Source: Gracilaria vermiculophylla
Taxonomy: Eukaryota; Rhodophyta; Florideophyceae; Gracilariales; Gracilariaceae
Direction: 5' to 3'
DNA length: 63,614 bases
Assembly: GCA_019155205.2 (NCBI GenBank)
Contig: JAHNZQ020003150.1
Location: 3,121,791-3,185,404 of the forward strand
Shown: one piece after another, positions 1 through 9,803 of the stretch
How the letters are laid out: each line of letters opens with the position of its first letter
Numbering within the stretch: the first letter of the stretch is position 1
The notes under the pieces: model-generated
What the model saw: the letters and a program-made list of their open reading frames with translations, nothing else
Told to the model about the DNA's origin: nothing
The model's database searches: none
Made by a program: the position numbers and the translations under genes

Positions 1-250
1 CACTCATGAAAAGGGTTCTGTAGGGAGTGGAAAGATCGACATCCTGCGGCTGTGGCTTGATTCTTCCGTCAAAACAGTAGGCCGTTCCGTATGGGGAAGA
101 GAAACAAGAACCCCAGAAACAAGCCACATATACTTCCGGTTCGAGAAGTTCTTCTGGTGTTAACTGATCTCCGAAAGAAAATCTGCCCAAACCAATGAAA
201 ATGCACAGCAGCAGAAGTTTGAATGGGGCAGTACCCCTCTTCATGGTCAT
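1..250 (-). CDS. Family A secreted Cys protein, copy A1 (cut by window edge)
   Basis: This is the N-terminal 83 codons of a family A gene; the 3' part lies outside the window. The frame is open from the ATG at 250 to the window edge. It begins MTMKRGTAPF, continues with a hydrophobic signal peptide to about residue 27, then has the family's TPEELLEPEVYVAC block and the first mature cysteines near residues 44, 49 and 59. A second in-frame ATG at 244 is the start conserved in every copy. A TATA-like box (TATATAAG on the minus strand, 316-323) lies 66 bp upstream. It faces B1 across a 0.6-kb spacer. The function is unknown; secretion is inferred from the signal peptide. Confidence 0.75.
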   Translation of the reverse strand, partial: MTMKRGTAPFKLLLLCIFIGLGRFSFGDQLTPEELLEPEVYVACFWGSCFSSPYGTAYCFDGRIKPQPQDVDLSTPYRTLFMS

Positions 251-859
251 GGCCGGAGCTCAGATTTGATAGTAACGGTCGCCGTTTGTGTCTTTCTTCT
301 ATCAGTTGTTTTTTGCTTATATAGAAGCCGTTGAACGGGCAGGGGTAGTGGGAACACACTTACCCCGGATCACAGGCAGTGCTCCGACAGTCGATAAACT
401 AGAAAGGGAATTGTCTTCGGACTAACTCACTCTCACCTACCGCCGACTCTCCAGCTATGCTCTAGATTTAAAGCAATACTGGCCGAGGCTACCTGGGCAC
501 GACAGAGAATGATTTCATATTTAATGAGGTGGATTGTAGTTGTTCCAGTAGTATGAAACAACAGTAGCCCTGTCACGGTAAAGCGATGAATAAGTGAAAG
601 ATGCTACGTGGTCCACAGCCACGTACAGCCATTAATTCCTTAAACGAATGGAAGACAAAGGCTACACTCCAAGCATTTTGGAGTAGAAATAAGCTACACA
701 GATTCATTCCCACTCTCAAATTTGATTCGCCGCCAATTCTTTTAGGTCACGCTGTTACATGAAATCATCTTATGTTCCGAGATCTCAGACATATTTATAA
801 GTATCGAAAGCCGTCATATACATCAAGAGCTCCATCATCTTTCAGTGTCTTCGTGGACA
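251..859. promoter_or_regulatory. Bidirectional promoter A1/B1
   Basis: This 609-bp spacer separates the divergent A1 and B1 start codons and is the shortest of the five A/B spacers. The A-side box CTTATATA (plus-strand reading, 316-323) is 66 bp from the A1 ATG. The B-side box TTTATAAG (794-801) follows a conserved GATCTCAGAC block and is 59 bp from the B1 ATG. A GC-containing block at about 728-760, ending in TAGGTCACGCTGTTACATGAA, is conserved before every B gene. No other ORF is credible here. Confidence 0.6.
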
Positions 860-1477
860 ATGAAGTTTTTGGCTGCTTTGCTAACATGGTTTTCTCTACC
901 GTTGCTAGTTCTCTGCCAAGACAGACCTTCATTGTCAGCCACAAAAATAGATGTTGTGTGCTCAAAAGCTCTAGGGGGGTGCATCTCCGATTGCAATGCA
1001 AAACCTTTCTGTCTCGACGAACGATTGTCGAAATCCTCCCCGTTTTACATTCTGAACGATCGAATGCTTTTTTTGAGGGCGCACATTGTCACAGAAACGA
1101 ATAGTTCAGTGATAGGGCTCATTCACGAATCCTTCTCATTGCCACTTTCTTTCCTCCAATATGAGGAACGGAACACTAATGATCGACGATCCACTTTTTT
1201 GGCGCGTGATATGCAAGTCCCTTCTCGGGATCATGATCCACGCATCCCTTCCTTGGTTGATTCATTTTCAGAACTGCAGGGGCTCGACAAATCTTTGGCT
1301 GGGCTGAAAGTGGGAGACCCATTTTGTGTGTGGCAGAGTCATCCATTTTCTCTTGGAAATGTAGGAATCTGCCGCTTTGAATTTTTAGATAGTGCACCGC
1401 TGGGTGTTGGAACTGCTTTCCAAATCACTGGTTCATTCGGACAGTATTGCAACGTGCGCCGCTTCCGAGGAAATTGA
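860..1477 (+). CDS. Family B secreted Cys protein, copy B1 (205 aa)
   Basis: The start is the ATG at 860 (MKFLAALLTW), which aligns with the ATG of all other B copies; the frame is open upstream only through a GTG. Residues 1-19 form a signal peptide ending near VLC. The mature part has the B-family cysteine pattern: one Cys after KIDVV, then GGCISDC, then FCLDERL, then GDPFCVW and two more near the end. The middle motif FLRAHIVTETN and the motif DSFSELQ...LDKSL are conserved in all B copies. B1 has the longest variable loop between them (about residues 100-125), which explains its 205 aa. The product is probably an extracellular disulfide-bonded protein of unknown role. Confidence 0.8.
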   Translation: MKFLAALLTWFSLPLLVLCQDRPSLSATKIDVVCSKALGGCISDCNAKPFCLDERLSKSSPFYILNDRMLFLRAHIVTETNSSVIGLIHESFSLPLSFLQYEERNTNDRRSTFLARDMQVPSRDHDPRIPSLVDSFSELQGLDKSLAGLKVGDPFCVWQSHPFSLGNVGICRFEFLDSAPLGVGTAFQITGSFGQYCNVRRFRGN

Positions 1478-3469
1478 AAGAATTGCGTCAAAAGAAAGCA
1501 GTCAGCTGCGTCGACGAAAACTGAATCAATATACTTTTACTTTTACAAATTTTACCACCGTTGCAATGGACCCTCAAATTTGTAAAAGCTTATGTACGCA
1601 GTTGCCCCAACGCACTTTCCTGTTCCACCAGCGACCTGTTCGGTGGTCCAGTGTACATCTTCACCCTCCGAGAGCGAATGCATGAGAGTCGTTGGGGGAC
1701 TACGAGAGAAACCTAGCTCTCCTTTTCTGAGCATCTAGTGTATTGTCCAAGCCGCTTGCATCATATGAGGTAGCCGATAACCTCATACTTTATGATGCAA
1801 CCCAGATTGAACAATTTTGATTGAAAACATGCCAAGTTTTTCTTCATGTCCCGACACGTTGTCCCAAAGCCGCATGCATTGCTGGCATGCTTGTGCTCTG
1901 TACTCAATGTCTGTCATCCCACCAAGTCTTCTTTAAAAAGCTCAAATTCACTCTTCAACACCAGCACGCGGGTGGCAGCCTAGTTGGTGGGGATGCTGAG
2001 GTTGCGAGTGCGACGCACTGAGGTTCTCTAAAAAACTCTAAAATTCCTTGGGGAACTCGACAAATTCTAATCATTGCTTCTGTCTACAGAAGGTCTTTAA
2101 GACGCACACATGAGCATGAAAAAGCATACGGTGTCATCCCATAAAGAAAACTTACGTCACGATTATTAGTTGCCGAAGAAACCTAATGCTGTAAGCGGAC
2201 GCGAATTAGTAAGGGACTGAGTAAAGAACTGCAAAACAAAAGAAAGAAACCTTTGCTCTGTCTCTCGCTTTATATTTGATCAATATGACAAAAAATGGTC
2301 TCACGCTAAACCAACAAAATTAAATTGTATTTACCTAATATTCAGACGTTTCGGCCATCTTGGGGATCTTGAATATCAATGATAAGGCAATACAAATGTC
2401 ATTAAGAGCTCCAAAAGCTTTTATTAAGCAACTAGAAACTGCTTTAGTCTACTATCATTTAGAAAATTATATTGAAGAACATGGTTTGTGTATCACTGCG
2501 AAGCGGAGGATGCGAAACGAAGAGTAGTCTGGCTGATTTTCGTAGGAGAACAGCAGCCTTTCCGCCTTTAACATTAGACGATGTTCTGCGATCATTAATC
2601 CTACTTAAACTGACAATATCGTATTCGATCTCATACTTGAAGAACGGTGTAGCTTGAGGTCTGTCTTCGAGACATTAGTTGACGACAGTGTCGCTTGCAG
2701 ACTGTATTTGTGGTTCTGTATGTCCTAAATCCTCTATCTGTTTTACAATCTGAATGTGAAAAGGAACTACCGTGTCACAAATACTGGGAGCATGTGAGGT
2801 CCTGCAAAAAGACTCTGCCATGACTCTCCATCATGTAGAATCGAAAAGATTAATTTAAAAGTCATGTAGAAAACTGAACATATTGTCGTGACGTACACAG
2901 CAGATTACATTAGGACCAGCCGGGTGCAGTATAACTCAAGAAGGGCACGGCGCAATTCCAGACCTTGAGAGGATTCAACACAATTCAAACTCAAGTCTGC
3001 ATTATCCCGTTTGGGAAACCATGACGTAATAGAATAGAACAGTGATGCCCACCCACGTAATCGCGTATGAACACTAGGAATCTTGTAGCTCAATAGAGCG
3101 ACCTCTGGGCACTATAAGAGGGCTCGTTCTATCTACGTAAAACTACAGAGAGACCAGACCGTCAGGTGTCTGATTGAACCTCCTCGACCCTCCTCGGAAC
3201 AACATTTATCATTAAGTGTGTAATTGGATTCATTTGTTTCCGTTCTCGAATAGGATCGCGACCAATCACAAAGCTGAAGGTGAAAGCCGCGAAAACATAT
3301 TTACGCTACAATCTCTGTTTGTTATCGTTTCTTGTTTTACCTGTCCCGCAGGCGTCAGGTTGAAGATCGCGTCGCCTTTGTTTCTCCGTAGGGAGTGCAA
3401 AAGAGCTGTGACTTGTAACATCGACCACCCACGGAGGACTGTGTCAACTACGAGGAAGATAGTGGAGTG
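1478..3469. other. Spacer downstream of B1, shared with B3
   Basis: There is no convincing gene here. The first 300 bp (3' region of B1) match the sequence after B3 (15433-15730), including a block with TACGCAGTTGC and CTCCTAAAGCGAGTGCATG-like text. Further blocks at about 2260-2400 match 16200-16350, and 3200-3470 matches 17790-18030 and 39440-39700. The 1478-3469 and 15433-18060 stretches are therefore copies of one ancestral flank. It includes the dispersed repeats annotated separately. Confidence 0.6.
2494..2750 (+). repeat. Dispersed R1-R2 module, copy 1
   Basis: R1 (about 65 bp, starting CACTGCGAAGCGGAGG and ending near GAACAGCAGCC at 2558) is followed 27 bp later by R2 (about 2585-2750, containing TCCTACTTAAACTGACAAT). 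Related copies of R1 occur at 11746, 16445, 38640 and 45239 on the plus strand and 31672-31736 on the minus strand. R2 recurs at 17172, 39142 and 45327, and part of it sits inverted at about 31610. In three R2 copies a short frame reading SLILLKLTISYSI stays open to a stop; the fourth is broken. Confidence 0.6.
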
Positions 3470-3473
3470 TGCT

Positions 3474-3813
3474 TATCAATCGGCACGGGTTCGAACCACA
3501 GGCGCGGCTGCGCGGTAGTCCAGAGTGCGTCGCTAAGGTCCGTATGGACGAGCGAACGCTTGGAAGCACGGCAGGCGCAGAGAGCGCGGACGTACAAGAT
3601 GTAGGAACGAGGATGAATTACTTGATGCTTGCTCTCGTCGGTTTATTGGACTTGTGTAGTTCAGCATCTAACTTATAGTGTCATATCACGAGCATTGATC
3701 GAGGATCATTACAGTCGGGTAACTACATATGTCACGCACATCACCTAGCTGCAGATCAAACAATTATGATCACATCAACATGATTCCAGCACGTGTGGCG
3801 CCATATTTCACAT
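3474..3813. mobile_element. 340-bp insertion with TGCT target duplication
   Basis: The sequence flanking this stretch is contiguous in the second C unit at about 39705-39720, where a single TGCT stands. Here TGCT occurs on both sides (3470-3473 and 3814-3817), as expected for a target site duplication. The insert starts with TATCAATCGGCACGG and contains GGTTCGAACC, a perfect and palindromic pol III B-box/tRNA T-loop sequence, near its left end. No terminal inverted repeats or ORF longer than about 70 codons are visible. A truncated SINE or another short non-autonomous element would fit. Confidence 0.5.
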
Positions 3814-4000
3814 TGCTACAAAAAGGTCGACGCTTACAGCTTTTCGCTTGTGGTTTCGGGAAGTGACAGGGACCTACACGCAATTCCTTCCTGAAGACTT
3901 TTGGTCAGTACCCTGTGATCATCCTTCACTATCTTTTTAAGAAAGGGAGAGAAAAGGGGTACACTATTGACATCTCGGATGTCATCGTATGCCGGTGGCA

Positions 4001-4080
4001 GTTGGCACTTGAATCGAGAGGCTTGAAGACACTCTGGTCAGTTGGCACATGAATCGAGCGGCTTGAAGACACTCTGGTCA
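4001..4080 (+). repeat. Tandem duplication, 2 x 40 bp
   Basis: Two adjacent 40-bp units starting GTTGGCAC and ending ACACTCTGGTCA differ at only two positions. The equivalent place downstream of C2 (about 39890) has one unit, so the duplication is private to this copy. The rest of 3818-4360 is C1 downstream flank, matching 39712-40212, with no gene recognised. Confidence 0.75.
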
Positions 4081-4360
4081 TTTCGGACAACCCATTGGTT
4101 GGCTTTGTGGTTCAAGGTTCCGTTTTGGAGAGGAGTATTCAGCGCGTTGCATTGCTTGGCTTTGGTTGAAACGATCGGCAGTGTTGTCTGGACCAAATTT
4201 GTCTTTTAGTACATTCCCTTCGTTACATGAAAACGTCGAAGAGTAACAGTTTTCGAACTGAAACTATTTTACCTCTGAGCTAGCATAGACAGAAAGACTG
4301 GCCGAGTATATTTGCACTTGATAACTTTAACATCTTCGACGAGTCCTTTCGATCTTGGAG

Positions 4361-5356
4361 CTAAGATTCAATCGCAGACGTTGAAACTTGAACCAACATC
4401 CGTTCCTCATTTCGTATTCCTGTCAAAATGGGATTCTTGTGCAATGGATCGTCCATAGCCCGTATAGTTCGTGTCTCCCAATCCATCGGGCTGTTCACCT
4501 TAAAGAAGACCTTTTTTCGAAGCCGTAACACCGACAGAAACAACAATATTGCAATCGCCCACACCACAGACAGAGCAATCAACATGGCCAGAGGGACAGT
4601 GGTAGCTGTTCCGTCCACAACTGGAAACGTACAGCTACCATCTCGTGCTCCACTATAAATGATTCTTTTCAGAGCTGCAGGGCCATAAATGCCCTCATTA
4701 AATGCTCCAATGGTTCGATCGCTGAACAATGTGAGATTCGATGGGGGCTCAAAGTGAAGCACGGTCGGGAGGTACGGAAAAATTTCGGGAAGACACTTAA
4801 AGTCTTCCAAAATAAACGGCCGAGAAAGGAGGGACAGGTTACCTCCTTGATGCATAAATATGCAAACTTCACCTTCGTTACCTCGGACACAGTAGTATGG
4901 GATATCAGGGATGCTCTCGTTTATTGTGCCATCATCGACAGGATGCGTGAACATTAATGGTGGCGAGCATTTCACTTGCTGTGTCTGCTTGTTAAAATCG
5001 CCCTCAGACTGGATCATAGTGCCGTTTTGTAGTGTTCTGCATTGCACCAACACATCAGCTGCTCTGAGAAAGGCCGTCGATGCACCACCTTCCCGTACCG
5101 AATTGGGCACCTTGACGCATGGGTGAGTTTCCCAGGAAACTCTGTCGACAGGAGCATTGTAGAAAGAGAATACCAATTCAAGAACAAAGAATGCTGCTAA
5201 AGAAAGCACAGAGATTATGCGGGTGCGCCTGAGATGGTTGCGCATACGTACGCCGTTTCCGTTCTCGAGTTGTTTACATTCATGCAGGTTGTTCAAGACA
5301 AACAGAAAGGATAGTAGAGCGAGTTCCGCTAGAGTGGAAAGCGTGGTGACGATCAT
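4361..5356 (-). CDS. Family C three-pass membrane protein, copy C1
   Basis: The paralogue C2 starts with ATG at 41244; the matching codon here (5390-5392) is GTG and no in-frame ATG lies between it and the upstream TGA. The first ATG is codon 13, giving 331 aa from 5356. Numbered as in C2, hydrophobic segments lie at about 12-34, 58-78 and 265-290. The stretch 79-264 carries seven cysteines (92, 118, 142, 168, 177, 200, 254) and four N-glycosylation sequons (N123, N158, N185, N219), so it is probably the outer domain. The basic run RLRKK follows the last membrane segment and a tail of about 50 residues remains inside. I recognise no known family; a receptor or adhesion role is only a guess. 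Confidence 0.75.
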   Translation of the reverse strand: MIVTTLSTLAELALLSFLFVLNNLHECKQLENGNGVRMRNHLRRTRIISVLSLAAFFVLELVFSFYNAPVDRVSWETHPCVKVPNSVREGGASTAFLRAADVLVQCRTLQNGTMIQSEGDFNKQTQQVKCSPPLMFTHPVDDGTINESIPDIPYYCVRGNEGEVCIFMHQGGNLSLLSRPFILEDFKCLPEIFPYLPTVLHFEPPSNLTLFSDRTIGAFNEGIYGPAALKRIIYSGARDGSCTFPVVDGTATTVPLAMLIALSVVWAIAILLFLSVLRLRKKVFFKVNSPMDWETRTIRAMDDPLHKNPILTGIRNEERMLVQVSTSAIES

Positions 5357-5392
5357 ACTCACGAAAGGAGCTTTCAGCCGGATGAGCACCAC

Positions 5393-7688
5393 AACGCACG
5401 GTAGTATGAGTGGAGTTTTGTGGTGGGGGCTGAGGGACTGAACATGGCAATCAATATATGTAACAGTTCAACACGTAATGCGTCGGCAAGTTAATATGAC
5501 TTCAAGCTTGGAAAGTGAAGTTTACTTCATTTCGGTATTTCTGCAGTACGCCTGACGTTCGATACGTCATATAGAAGCTAGGTGTATTCGCTCTTCGTGT
5601 ACAAAACTTCGGCTTCTAAAACAGAAAACAGACGTCGTAGTAAGCGAAACGCTGTAGCGTCCCAAATGGTATTGTTTTCGTAAATACTTTTAATGTATCG
5701 CGCATGCAATCGCGTTTCCACGAACAAAACCTGCGCCCACAGAGCGTGTATAAGGCTACACAATTCGGTCACATGTCTATTATTTCAAGCTTTGAGATCA
5801 ACCAAGGACAATCCGTCGACTTTCTTTCCCATTCCATCGATCGCTTCATCTGCCTACTTTTCAACCAACTCATTTTGAACACAGTTCATAGCGCGATTTT
5901 TCGCAGCGCGAGAAGCAGTAATCTTGAGCCACTGCATGTGAGTCTCCGCCAAAAACCTCCAATAGCGCATCTCTGAGGGGAGCGAGCTTAATAAGGCGAC
6001 GAAGCTCTCCAACGCTTTCAAGGCAGAAACTGCATTTGATACTTGGTTTTAATGCTTTCAGTACAGACACCGCGGTCTATAGACACCCTTCTGAATTGTT
6101 ATCTCTGTCTTGTTATGGCCGAAATTTGGAACGCTGCGATTTGAGTTCCCTTCGACCAACTGCTTTAAGTCAAGTACTCATATGATATGTACAAAAGTAG
6201 ACTCTATTGAAACTGTCATGTTTTCACTATCTTTTTACCAAGTTATGAAGGGAACGGGTCAAAAGTTTTTCCGTGAGAGAAAGATGCTTGCGGCTCCTTC
6301 TTCTTGGAATCGTGATTTGGAAAAAAACGAGCATTTAGAGGTCTTGATTGAAACGACGCATTAAAAATTTTCCGACGCATTACATGTTGAACTGTTATGT
6401 GTTATCTTGAAGACCGAGAGCAGCGAACGGAGCACAAAATAGCGCAAATTGGTCTCGAGCTGAAAGGGAGGGAGCAATTTGAGCTCACTCATTGACACTG
6501 CCAAAAAGGCAATAGAAAACGTTCAGAAGTCCAAAAGACAGGGCGTGCACCCCAACTTGTTGCTGAGTTGATTTGTAAAAAGATTAATCTTTCGCAATCT
6601 TATATGACGAAAGTGTAGGGCATGCTTGCGTGCTGTCTAGAGCTGAAGCGGCGCACACAAAGCACGGCACCGGGGATTCTGCGATGCACCACCGTGCATA
6701 AACGTGTACATGTAAACGTCCAGCAGTTCTTGGCTTAGCATGCTTTCGTTCCGTGGTACCAGCTCTCCGGATGAACTGAAAGGCTAAGATACCACTTCGT
6801 CACAAAAATTCAGGAGTCAAAGGTGTCTGGCATTTCTCCCCGTGCCGCAGTTTTGCTCCACATACATCAATTGTGTATGGTGAAGAATACAGTATTTGAC
6901 CAAATTGGAAAATTAGGGCTCTGTGTGACGAGTGCCTACCCCGGTGACCCACCGTATGTGAGTGCATCAAACAGCTCCTCTTCCCTTTCCTCGGAGTAAT
7001 GGCTCGCGTGACGCCTCGATGCTTTCGCAGCGAGGGATCATGAGAGCGAAACGTTCTTTTCTTTCATTTTATGTAACTGTGGCACACTAGAAAAACCTCA
7101 TAGACGTTTTTTACGCGCGAATTGTTGAGAATCTACAACCAGCAACACATGCTCCTCCGCAGGCGGACCTGTCACCTTACCAGAGAAAGATGGCATGTGG
7201 GGGTTATCATCCTGACGCAGTCGGGTGATAACATGCTTATCATCTGTCCAATCGATTAGCTAGTTTGTAGTGTTCGCCTTGCGTACTGTATACTTTCCGG
7301 CTTTTGCTATATCTCGTGCAGGTTTTCTTATATCTTGCTGCAGTGCAAGATACCGGAGCCAAAGTACAAGATATACAAAGCTCTAGTGCAAGATATCGGC
7401 TTTTCGGAATATTTTCACTTTTCAGACACTGTTTTTTGGGGTATATCTAGCTTACCCACTTGATAAGCACTAACTAATCGTCGGCGCTGGATGTCAACAA
7501 CGCTTCCCAACGCTACATACAGTACTCTCGCAAATAGACGTTGTTGCACCAAGAAGTGCCTTGTACAAAAAGAGCTATCAAAGAGCTTCCCTCACAATCA
7601 GCAAAAAAGCGCAAAGCATTTGGAGACAGTTATGTACAATGGGCGCGACAACTATACCCGCTATTTTTCTTTAATTTGCCACTCCACA
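5393..7688. other. Spacer between C1 and A2
   Basis: No supported gene. About 6400-6620 matches 41300-41545 upstream of C2 (CTCGAGCTGAAAGGGAGGG and following text), and 6720-7060 matches 35440-35690 and 41650-41960. The 7000-7180 part is the A-gene 3' flank seen also at 12600 and 41930. Short ORFs around 5578-6364 look like chance frames. The stretch from 5450 to 6390 has no other copy in this window. Confidence 0.5.
7299..7402. repeat. Inverted TGCAAGATAT cluster
   Basis: Within about 100 bp the decamer TGCAAGATAT or a near variant occurs five times in both orientations. Two of them make a perfect inverted repeat, TATCTTGC-TGCAGT-GCAAGATA (7331-7352). The last copy reads GTGCAAGATATCGGC. 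It lies about 300 bp beyond the A2 stop codon and is not seen in the other units, so it may be a private element or a protein-binding array. Confidence 0.5.
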
Positions 7689-8264
7689 CTAGAACCATGG
7701 ATATCTGTTTTCCAAGCTTACATCCCCATAGCCTGTACAGTCAAGAAATGAAAACCTTACGTCGTGAGGTTCAATGGCCCTCACAGTGTTTCGTGCTTGA
7801 CTCTCTCCCTTGTACGCTTCCCATGGTATCACACAAATTCTGTCCCCTTTTCGGATCTGTTCAATTTCCGGATCTGCATCTTGAAGCTCATCGAGAGAAC
7901 AGAAAGTCGTATCACACTTTTCATCGCTGGAGAACGAGATGAAACCCTCCGACACAGCGTAGCTCGCATACATTAGAAACACTGCTGCGTGCTGTGTTTT
8001 GGAAATTAGTTTTCCACGCATGAAAAGGGTTCTGTAGGGAGTGGAACGGTTGCCTATCTTCGACACGGGCTTGATTCTTCTGTCAAAACAGAAGACCGTT
8101 CCATATGCGGAAGAGAAGCAATAGTCCGAGAAACAAGCCACGTATACTTCCGGTTCGAGAAGATCGTCGGGTGTAATCTGACCTCCGAAAGAAAAACTAC
8201 CCAAACCCATGAGAATACACACCAGTAGAAGTATGAATGGGGCAGTGCCTTTCTTCATGGTCAT
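7689..8264 (-). CDS. Family A secreted Cys protein, copy A2 (191 aa)
   Basis: ATG codons at 8264 and 8258 are both in frame; the second matches the start common to all A copies. Residues 1-27 form a signal peptide (ILLLVCILMGLGSFSFG). The mature protein has seven cysteines at about 44, 49, 59, 117, 122, 144 and 176. Conserved blocks are LLEPEVYVACF, FCFDRRI, FMRGKLISKTQ, SLDELQDADPEI and KGDRICVIPWEAY, and it ends RYPWF. The CFDRR, LFMRG, DELQ and GDRIC segments line up with FCLDERL, LFLRA, SELQ and GDPYC of family B. It is probably secreted and disulfide-bonded; its function is unknown. It is transcribed away from B2. Confidence 0.8.
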   Translation of the reverse strand: MTMKKGTAPFILLLVCILMGLGSFSFGGQITPDDLLEPEVYVACFSDYCFSSAYGTVFCFDRRIKPVSKIGNRSTPYRTLFMRGKLISKTQHAAVFLMYASYAVSEGFISFSSDEKCDTTFCSLDELQDADPEIEQIRKGDRICVIPWEAYKGESQARNTVRAIEPHDVRFSFLDCTGYGDVSLENRYPWF

Positions 8265-9218
8265 GGCCGGTGCTCAGATTTGATATCAAGGACCGCCGCT
8301 TGTGTCTTTTTTCTGCCTGTTGTCCTTTGCTTATATAGAAGGTGTTGAATGGCGAAGCGGGATGGGTACACAGTGCTCTCGGATCACGGCCAGTGCCCAC
8401 AGTGGATACTCTGGAGGCGGATTTGTTTCGGGACAAAATTCAATCTCACCTACCGCCCACTCTCCAGGTATGCTCTACTTGCTTTAAAGCAATACTAGTC
8501 GAGACTACCTGGGCACTACGGACAGTGATTTCATATTCCATGGCGTGGATGGTAGTTATTCCCATATAATGAAACAACATTGACGATGTCACGATAAAGC
8601 AATGCGTAAGTGAAACATGGACGTGAACAACACCTCGTACAGCCAACAATACCACGAATGGATTACAAACAGTACATTCCCAACATATCCAATTTCGCTT
8701 GATTACTCATGACCGCAAGTCCTTCGCAGAAACATCGAGACAAGATAAAAACCAGAAAACCGTGTTGCTTACTGTATTCGCTTTCGACGCTTTATCGAAT
8801 CATACAAGAGCATGTCATCCTGTGGTGCTGTCACAGCCTCAATCGTCAAACAGAGATATTGAGCACACTCGGTGGTACGTATGAGTAGCGTGTGAAATTT
8901 TTGAAATGGCTGGCAAAGAAAGATTTTTGCGCCTTCCAACTTGCGCTTTGATAGCTCTAGAAAAGTGCAATGCATGAGGTACTACTTTATGCGGAGGCTG
9001 ACGATGATTTTTTGAGAGCGTTACCCGCGGATTCTACCTTAATGAAATGGAAATAAGCGACACAGATTCCTCGCCACAGTGATAATTGATCCGCCTCCAG
9101 TTCATTTAAGTCACGCTGTTACTTAAAATCTCTCTCCGTTCCCAGATCTCAGGCGTATTTATAAGATTCGGGAGCCCTAATGTGGCACCTTCAACATCGT
9201 CCAGAGCTTTCGTTGACA
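8265..9218. promoter_or_regulatory. Bidirectional promoter A2/B2
   Basis: The A-side box CTTATATA (8330-8337, read on plus) is 66 bp from the A2 ATG. The B-side box TTTATAAG (ends 9165) follows CAGATCTCAGGCG and is 54 bp from the B2 ATG at 9219. The block TGATCCGCCTCCA (about 9088) and the CTCACCTACCGCCCACTCTCCAG block near the A end recur in the other pairs. An ATG at 9180 is in frame with B2 but lies in the leader and is not conserved in B1, B3 or B4. Confidence 0.6.
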
Positions 9219-9803
9219 ATGAAGCTTTGGGCAGCTTTGCTGACATGGTTTTGTCTTCCGTCTCTTGTGCTTTGTCGGGAAAGACTTTCATATTCCTCAT
9301 CAAAGATCGATATTGTGTGCGCGCAAGCTTTTGGGGGGTGCATCTCCGAATGCAGGTCAAAATCTTTCTGTCTCGACGAACGGTTGTCGAAAACGTCCTC
9401 TTCCTACATTCTGAACGATTACGTGCTATTCTTGAGGGCGCAAATTGTCACACAAACGAATGATTCAGTGGTAGGGCTCATTCAGGAATCGTTTTCAATG
9501 CCGTTTTCTTTCTTCCTATTTGTGAAACAGGGAACTAATGATCGACGTTCCCGTTACTATACAGATGTTACAACTTCTGCTAATTGGGTTGATTCATTTT
9601 CAGAACTGCAAGTGCTAGACAAATCTTTGGCTGTGCTGAAAGTGGGAGACCCGTATTGCGTGTGGCAAAAAAATTCACCCAGTGAGCCGCTTGTAGGTAC
9701 ATGCAGAGTACTATTTTCGGATTATGCACCGCTGGGTAGTGGAGCTGCTGACCATGATAGTGGTTCATTCGGTTATAGTTGCAAAGTGCACCGCTACGGG
9801 TGA
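9219..9803 (+). CDS. Family B secreted Cys protein, copy B2 (194 aa)
   Basis: The start MKLWAALLTW at 9219 aligns with the other B copies; an upstream in-frame ATG at 9180 would add 13 residues before the signal peptide and is less likely. The signal peptide ends around SLVLC. Mature cysteines are at 34, 41, 45, 51, 147, 162 and 188. Motifs include GGCISEC, FCLDERLSKT, FLRAQIVTQTN, DSFSELQVLDKSL and KVGDPYCVW. The variable loop is KQGTNDRRSRYYTD. Its 3' flank matches those of B4 and B5 rather than B1 and B3, so B2, B4 and B5 form one subgroup of units. An extracellular protein of unknown role is likely. Confidence 0.8.
   Translation: MKLWAALLTWFCLPSLVLCRERLSYSSSKIDIVCAQAFGGCISECRSKSFCLDERLSKTSSSYILNDYVLFLRAQIVTQTNDSVVGLIQESFSMPFSFFLFVKQGTNDRRSRYYTDVTTSANWVDSFSELQVLDKSLAVLKVGDPYCVWQKNSPSEPLVGTCRVLFSDYAPLGSGAADHDSGSFGYSCKVHRYG

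Noticed and set aside
69..359. Open frame opposite to and overlapping the A promoter and A1 start, with relatives at 8197, 13614, 32269 and 42841
   Set aside because: It is a shifted frame of the A gene on the same strand; its recurrence follows from conservation of the A protein, and its length varies between copies.
772..1104. Plus-strand frame overlapping B1, with counterparts at 9182, 14832 and 33395
   Set aside because: It is another frame over the conserved B coding sequence; it has no signal or domain, and the B frame has the signal peptide and constant cysteines.
4428..5441. Several plus-strand frames across C1 (and 40230-41293 across C2)
   Set aside because: They are antisense shadows of family C, whose membrane segments, cysteines and sequons explain the conservation.
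6110..6364. 84-codon plus-strand frame
   Set aside because: No homologous frame in other units, no domain, and composition like the surrounding AT-rich spacer.
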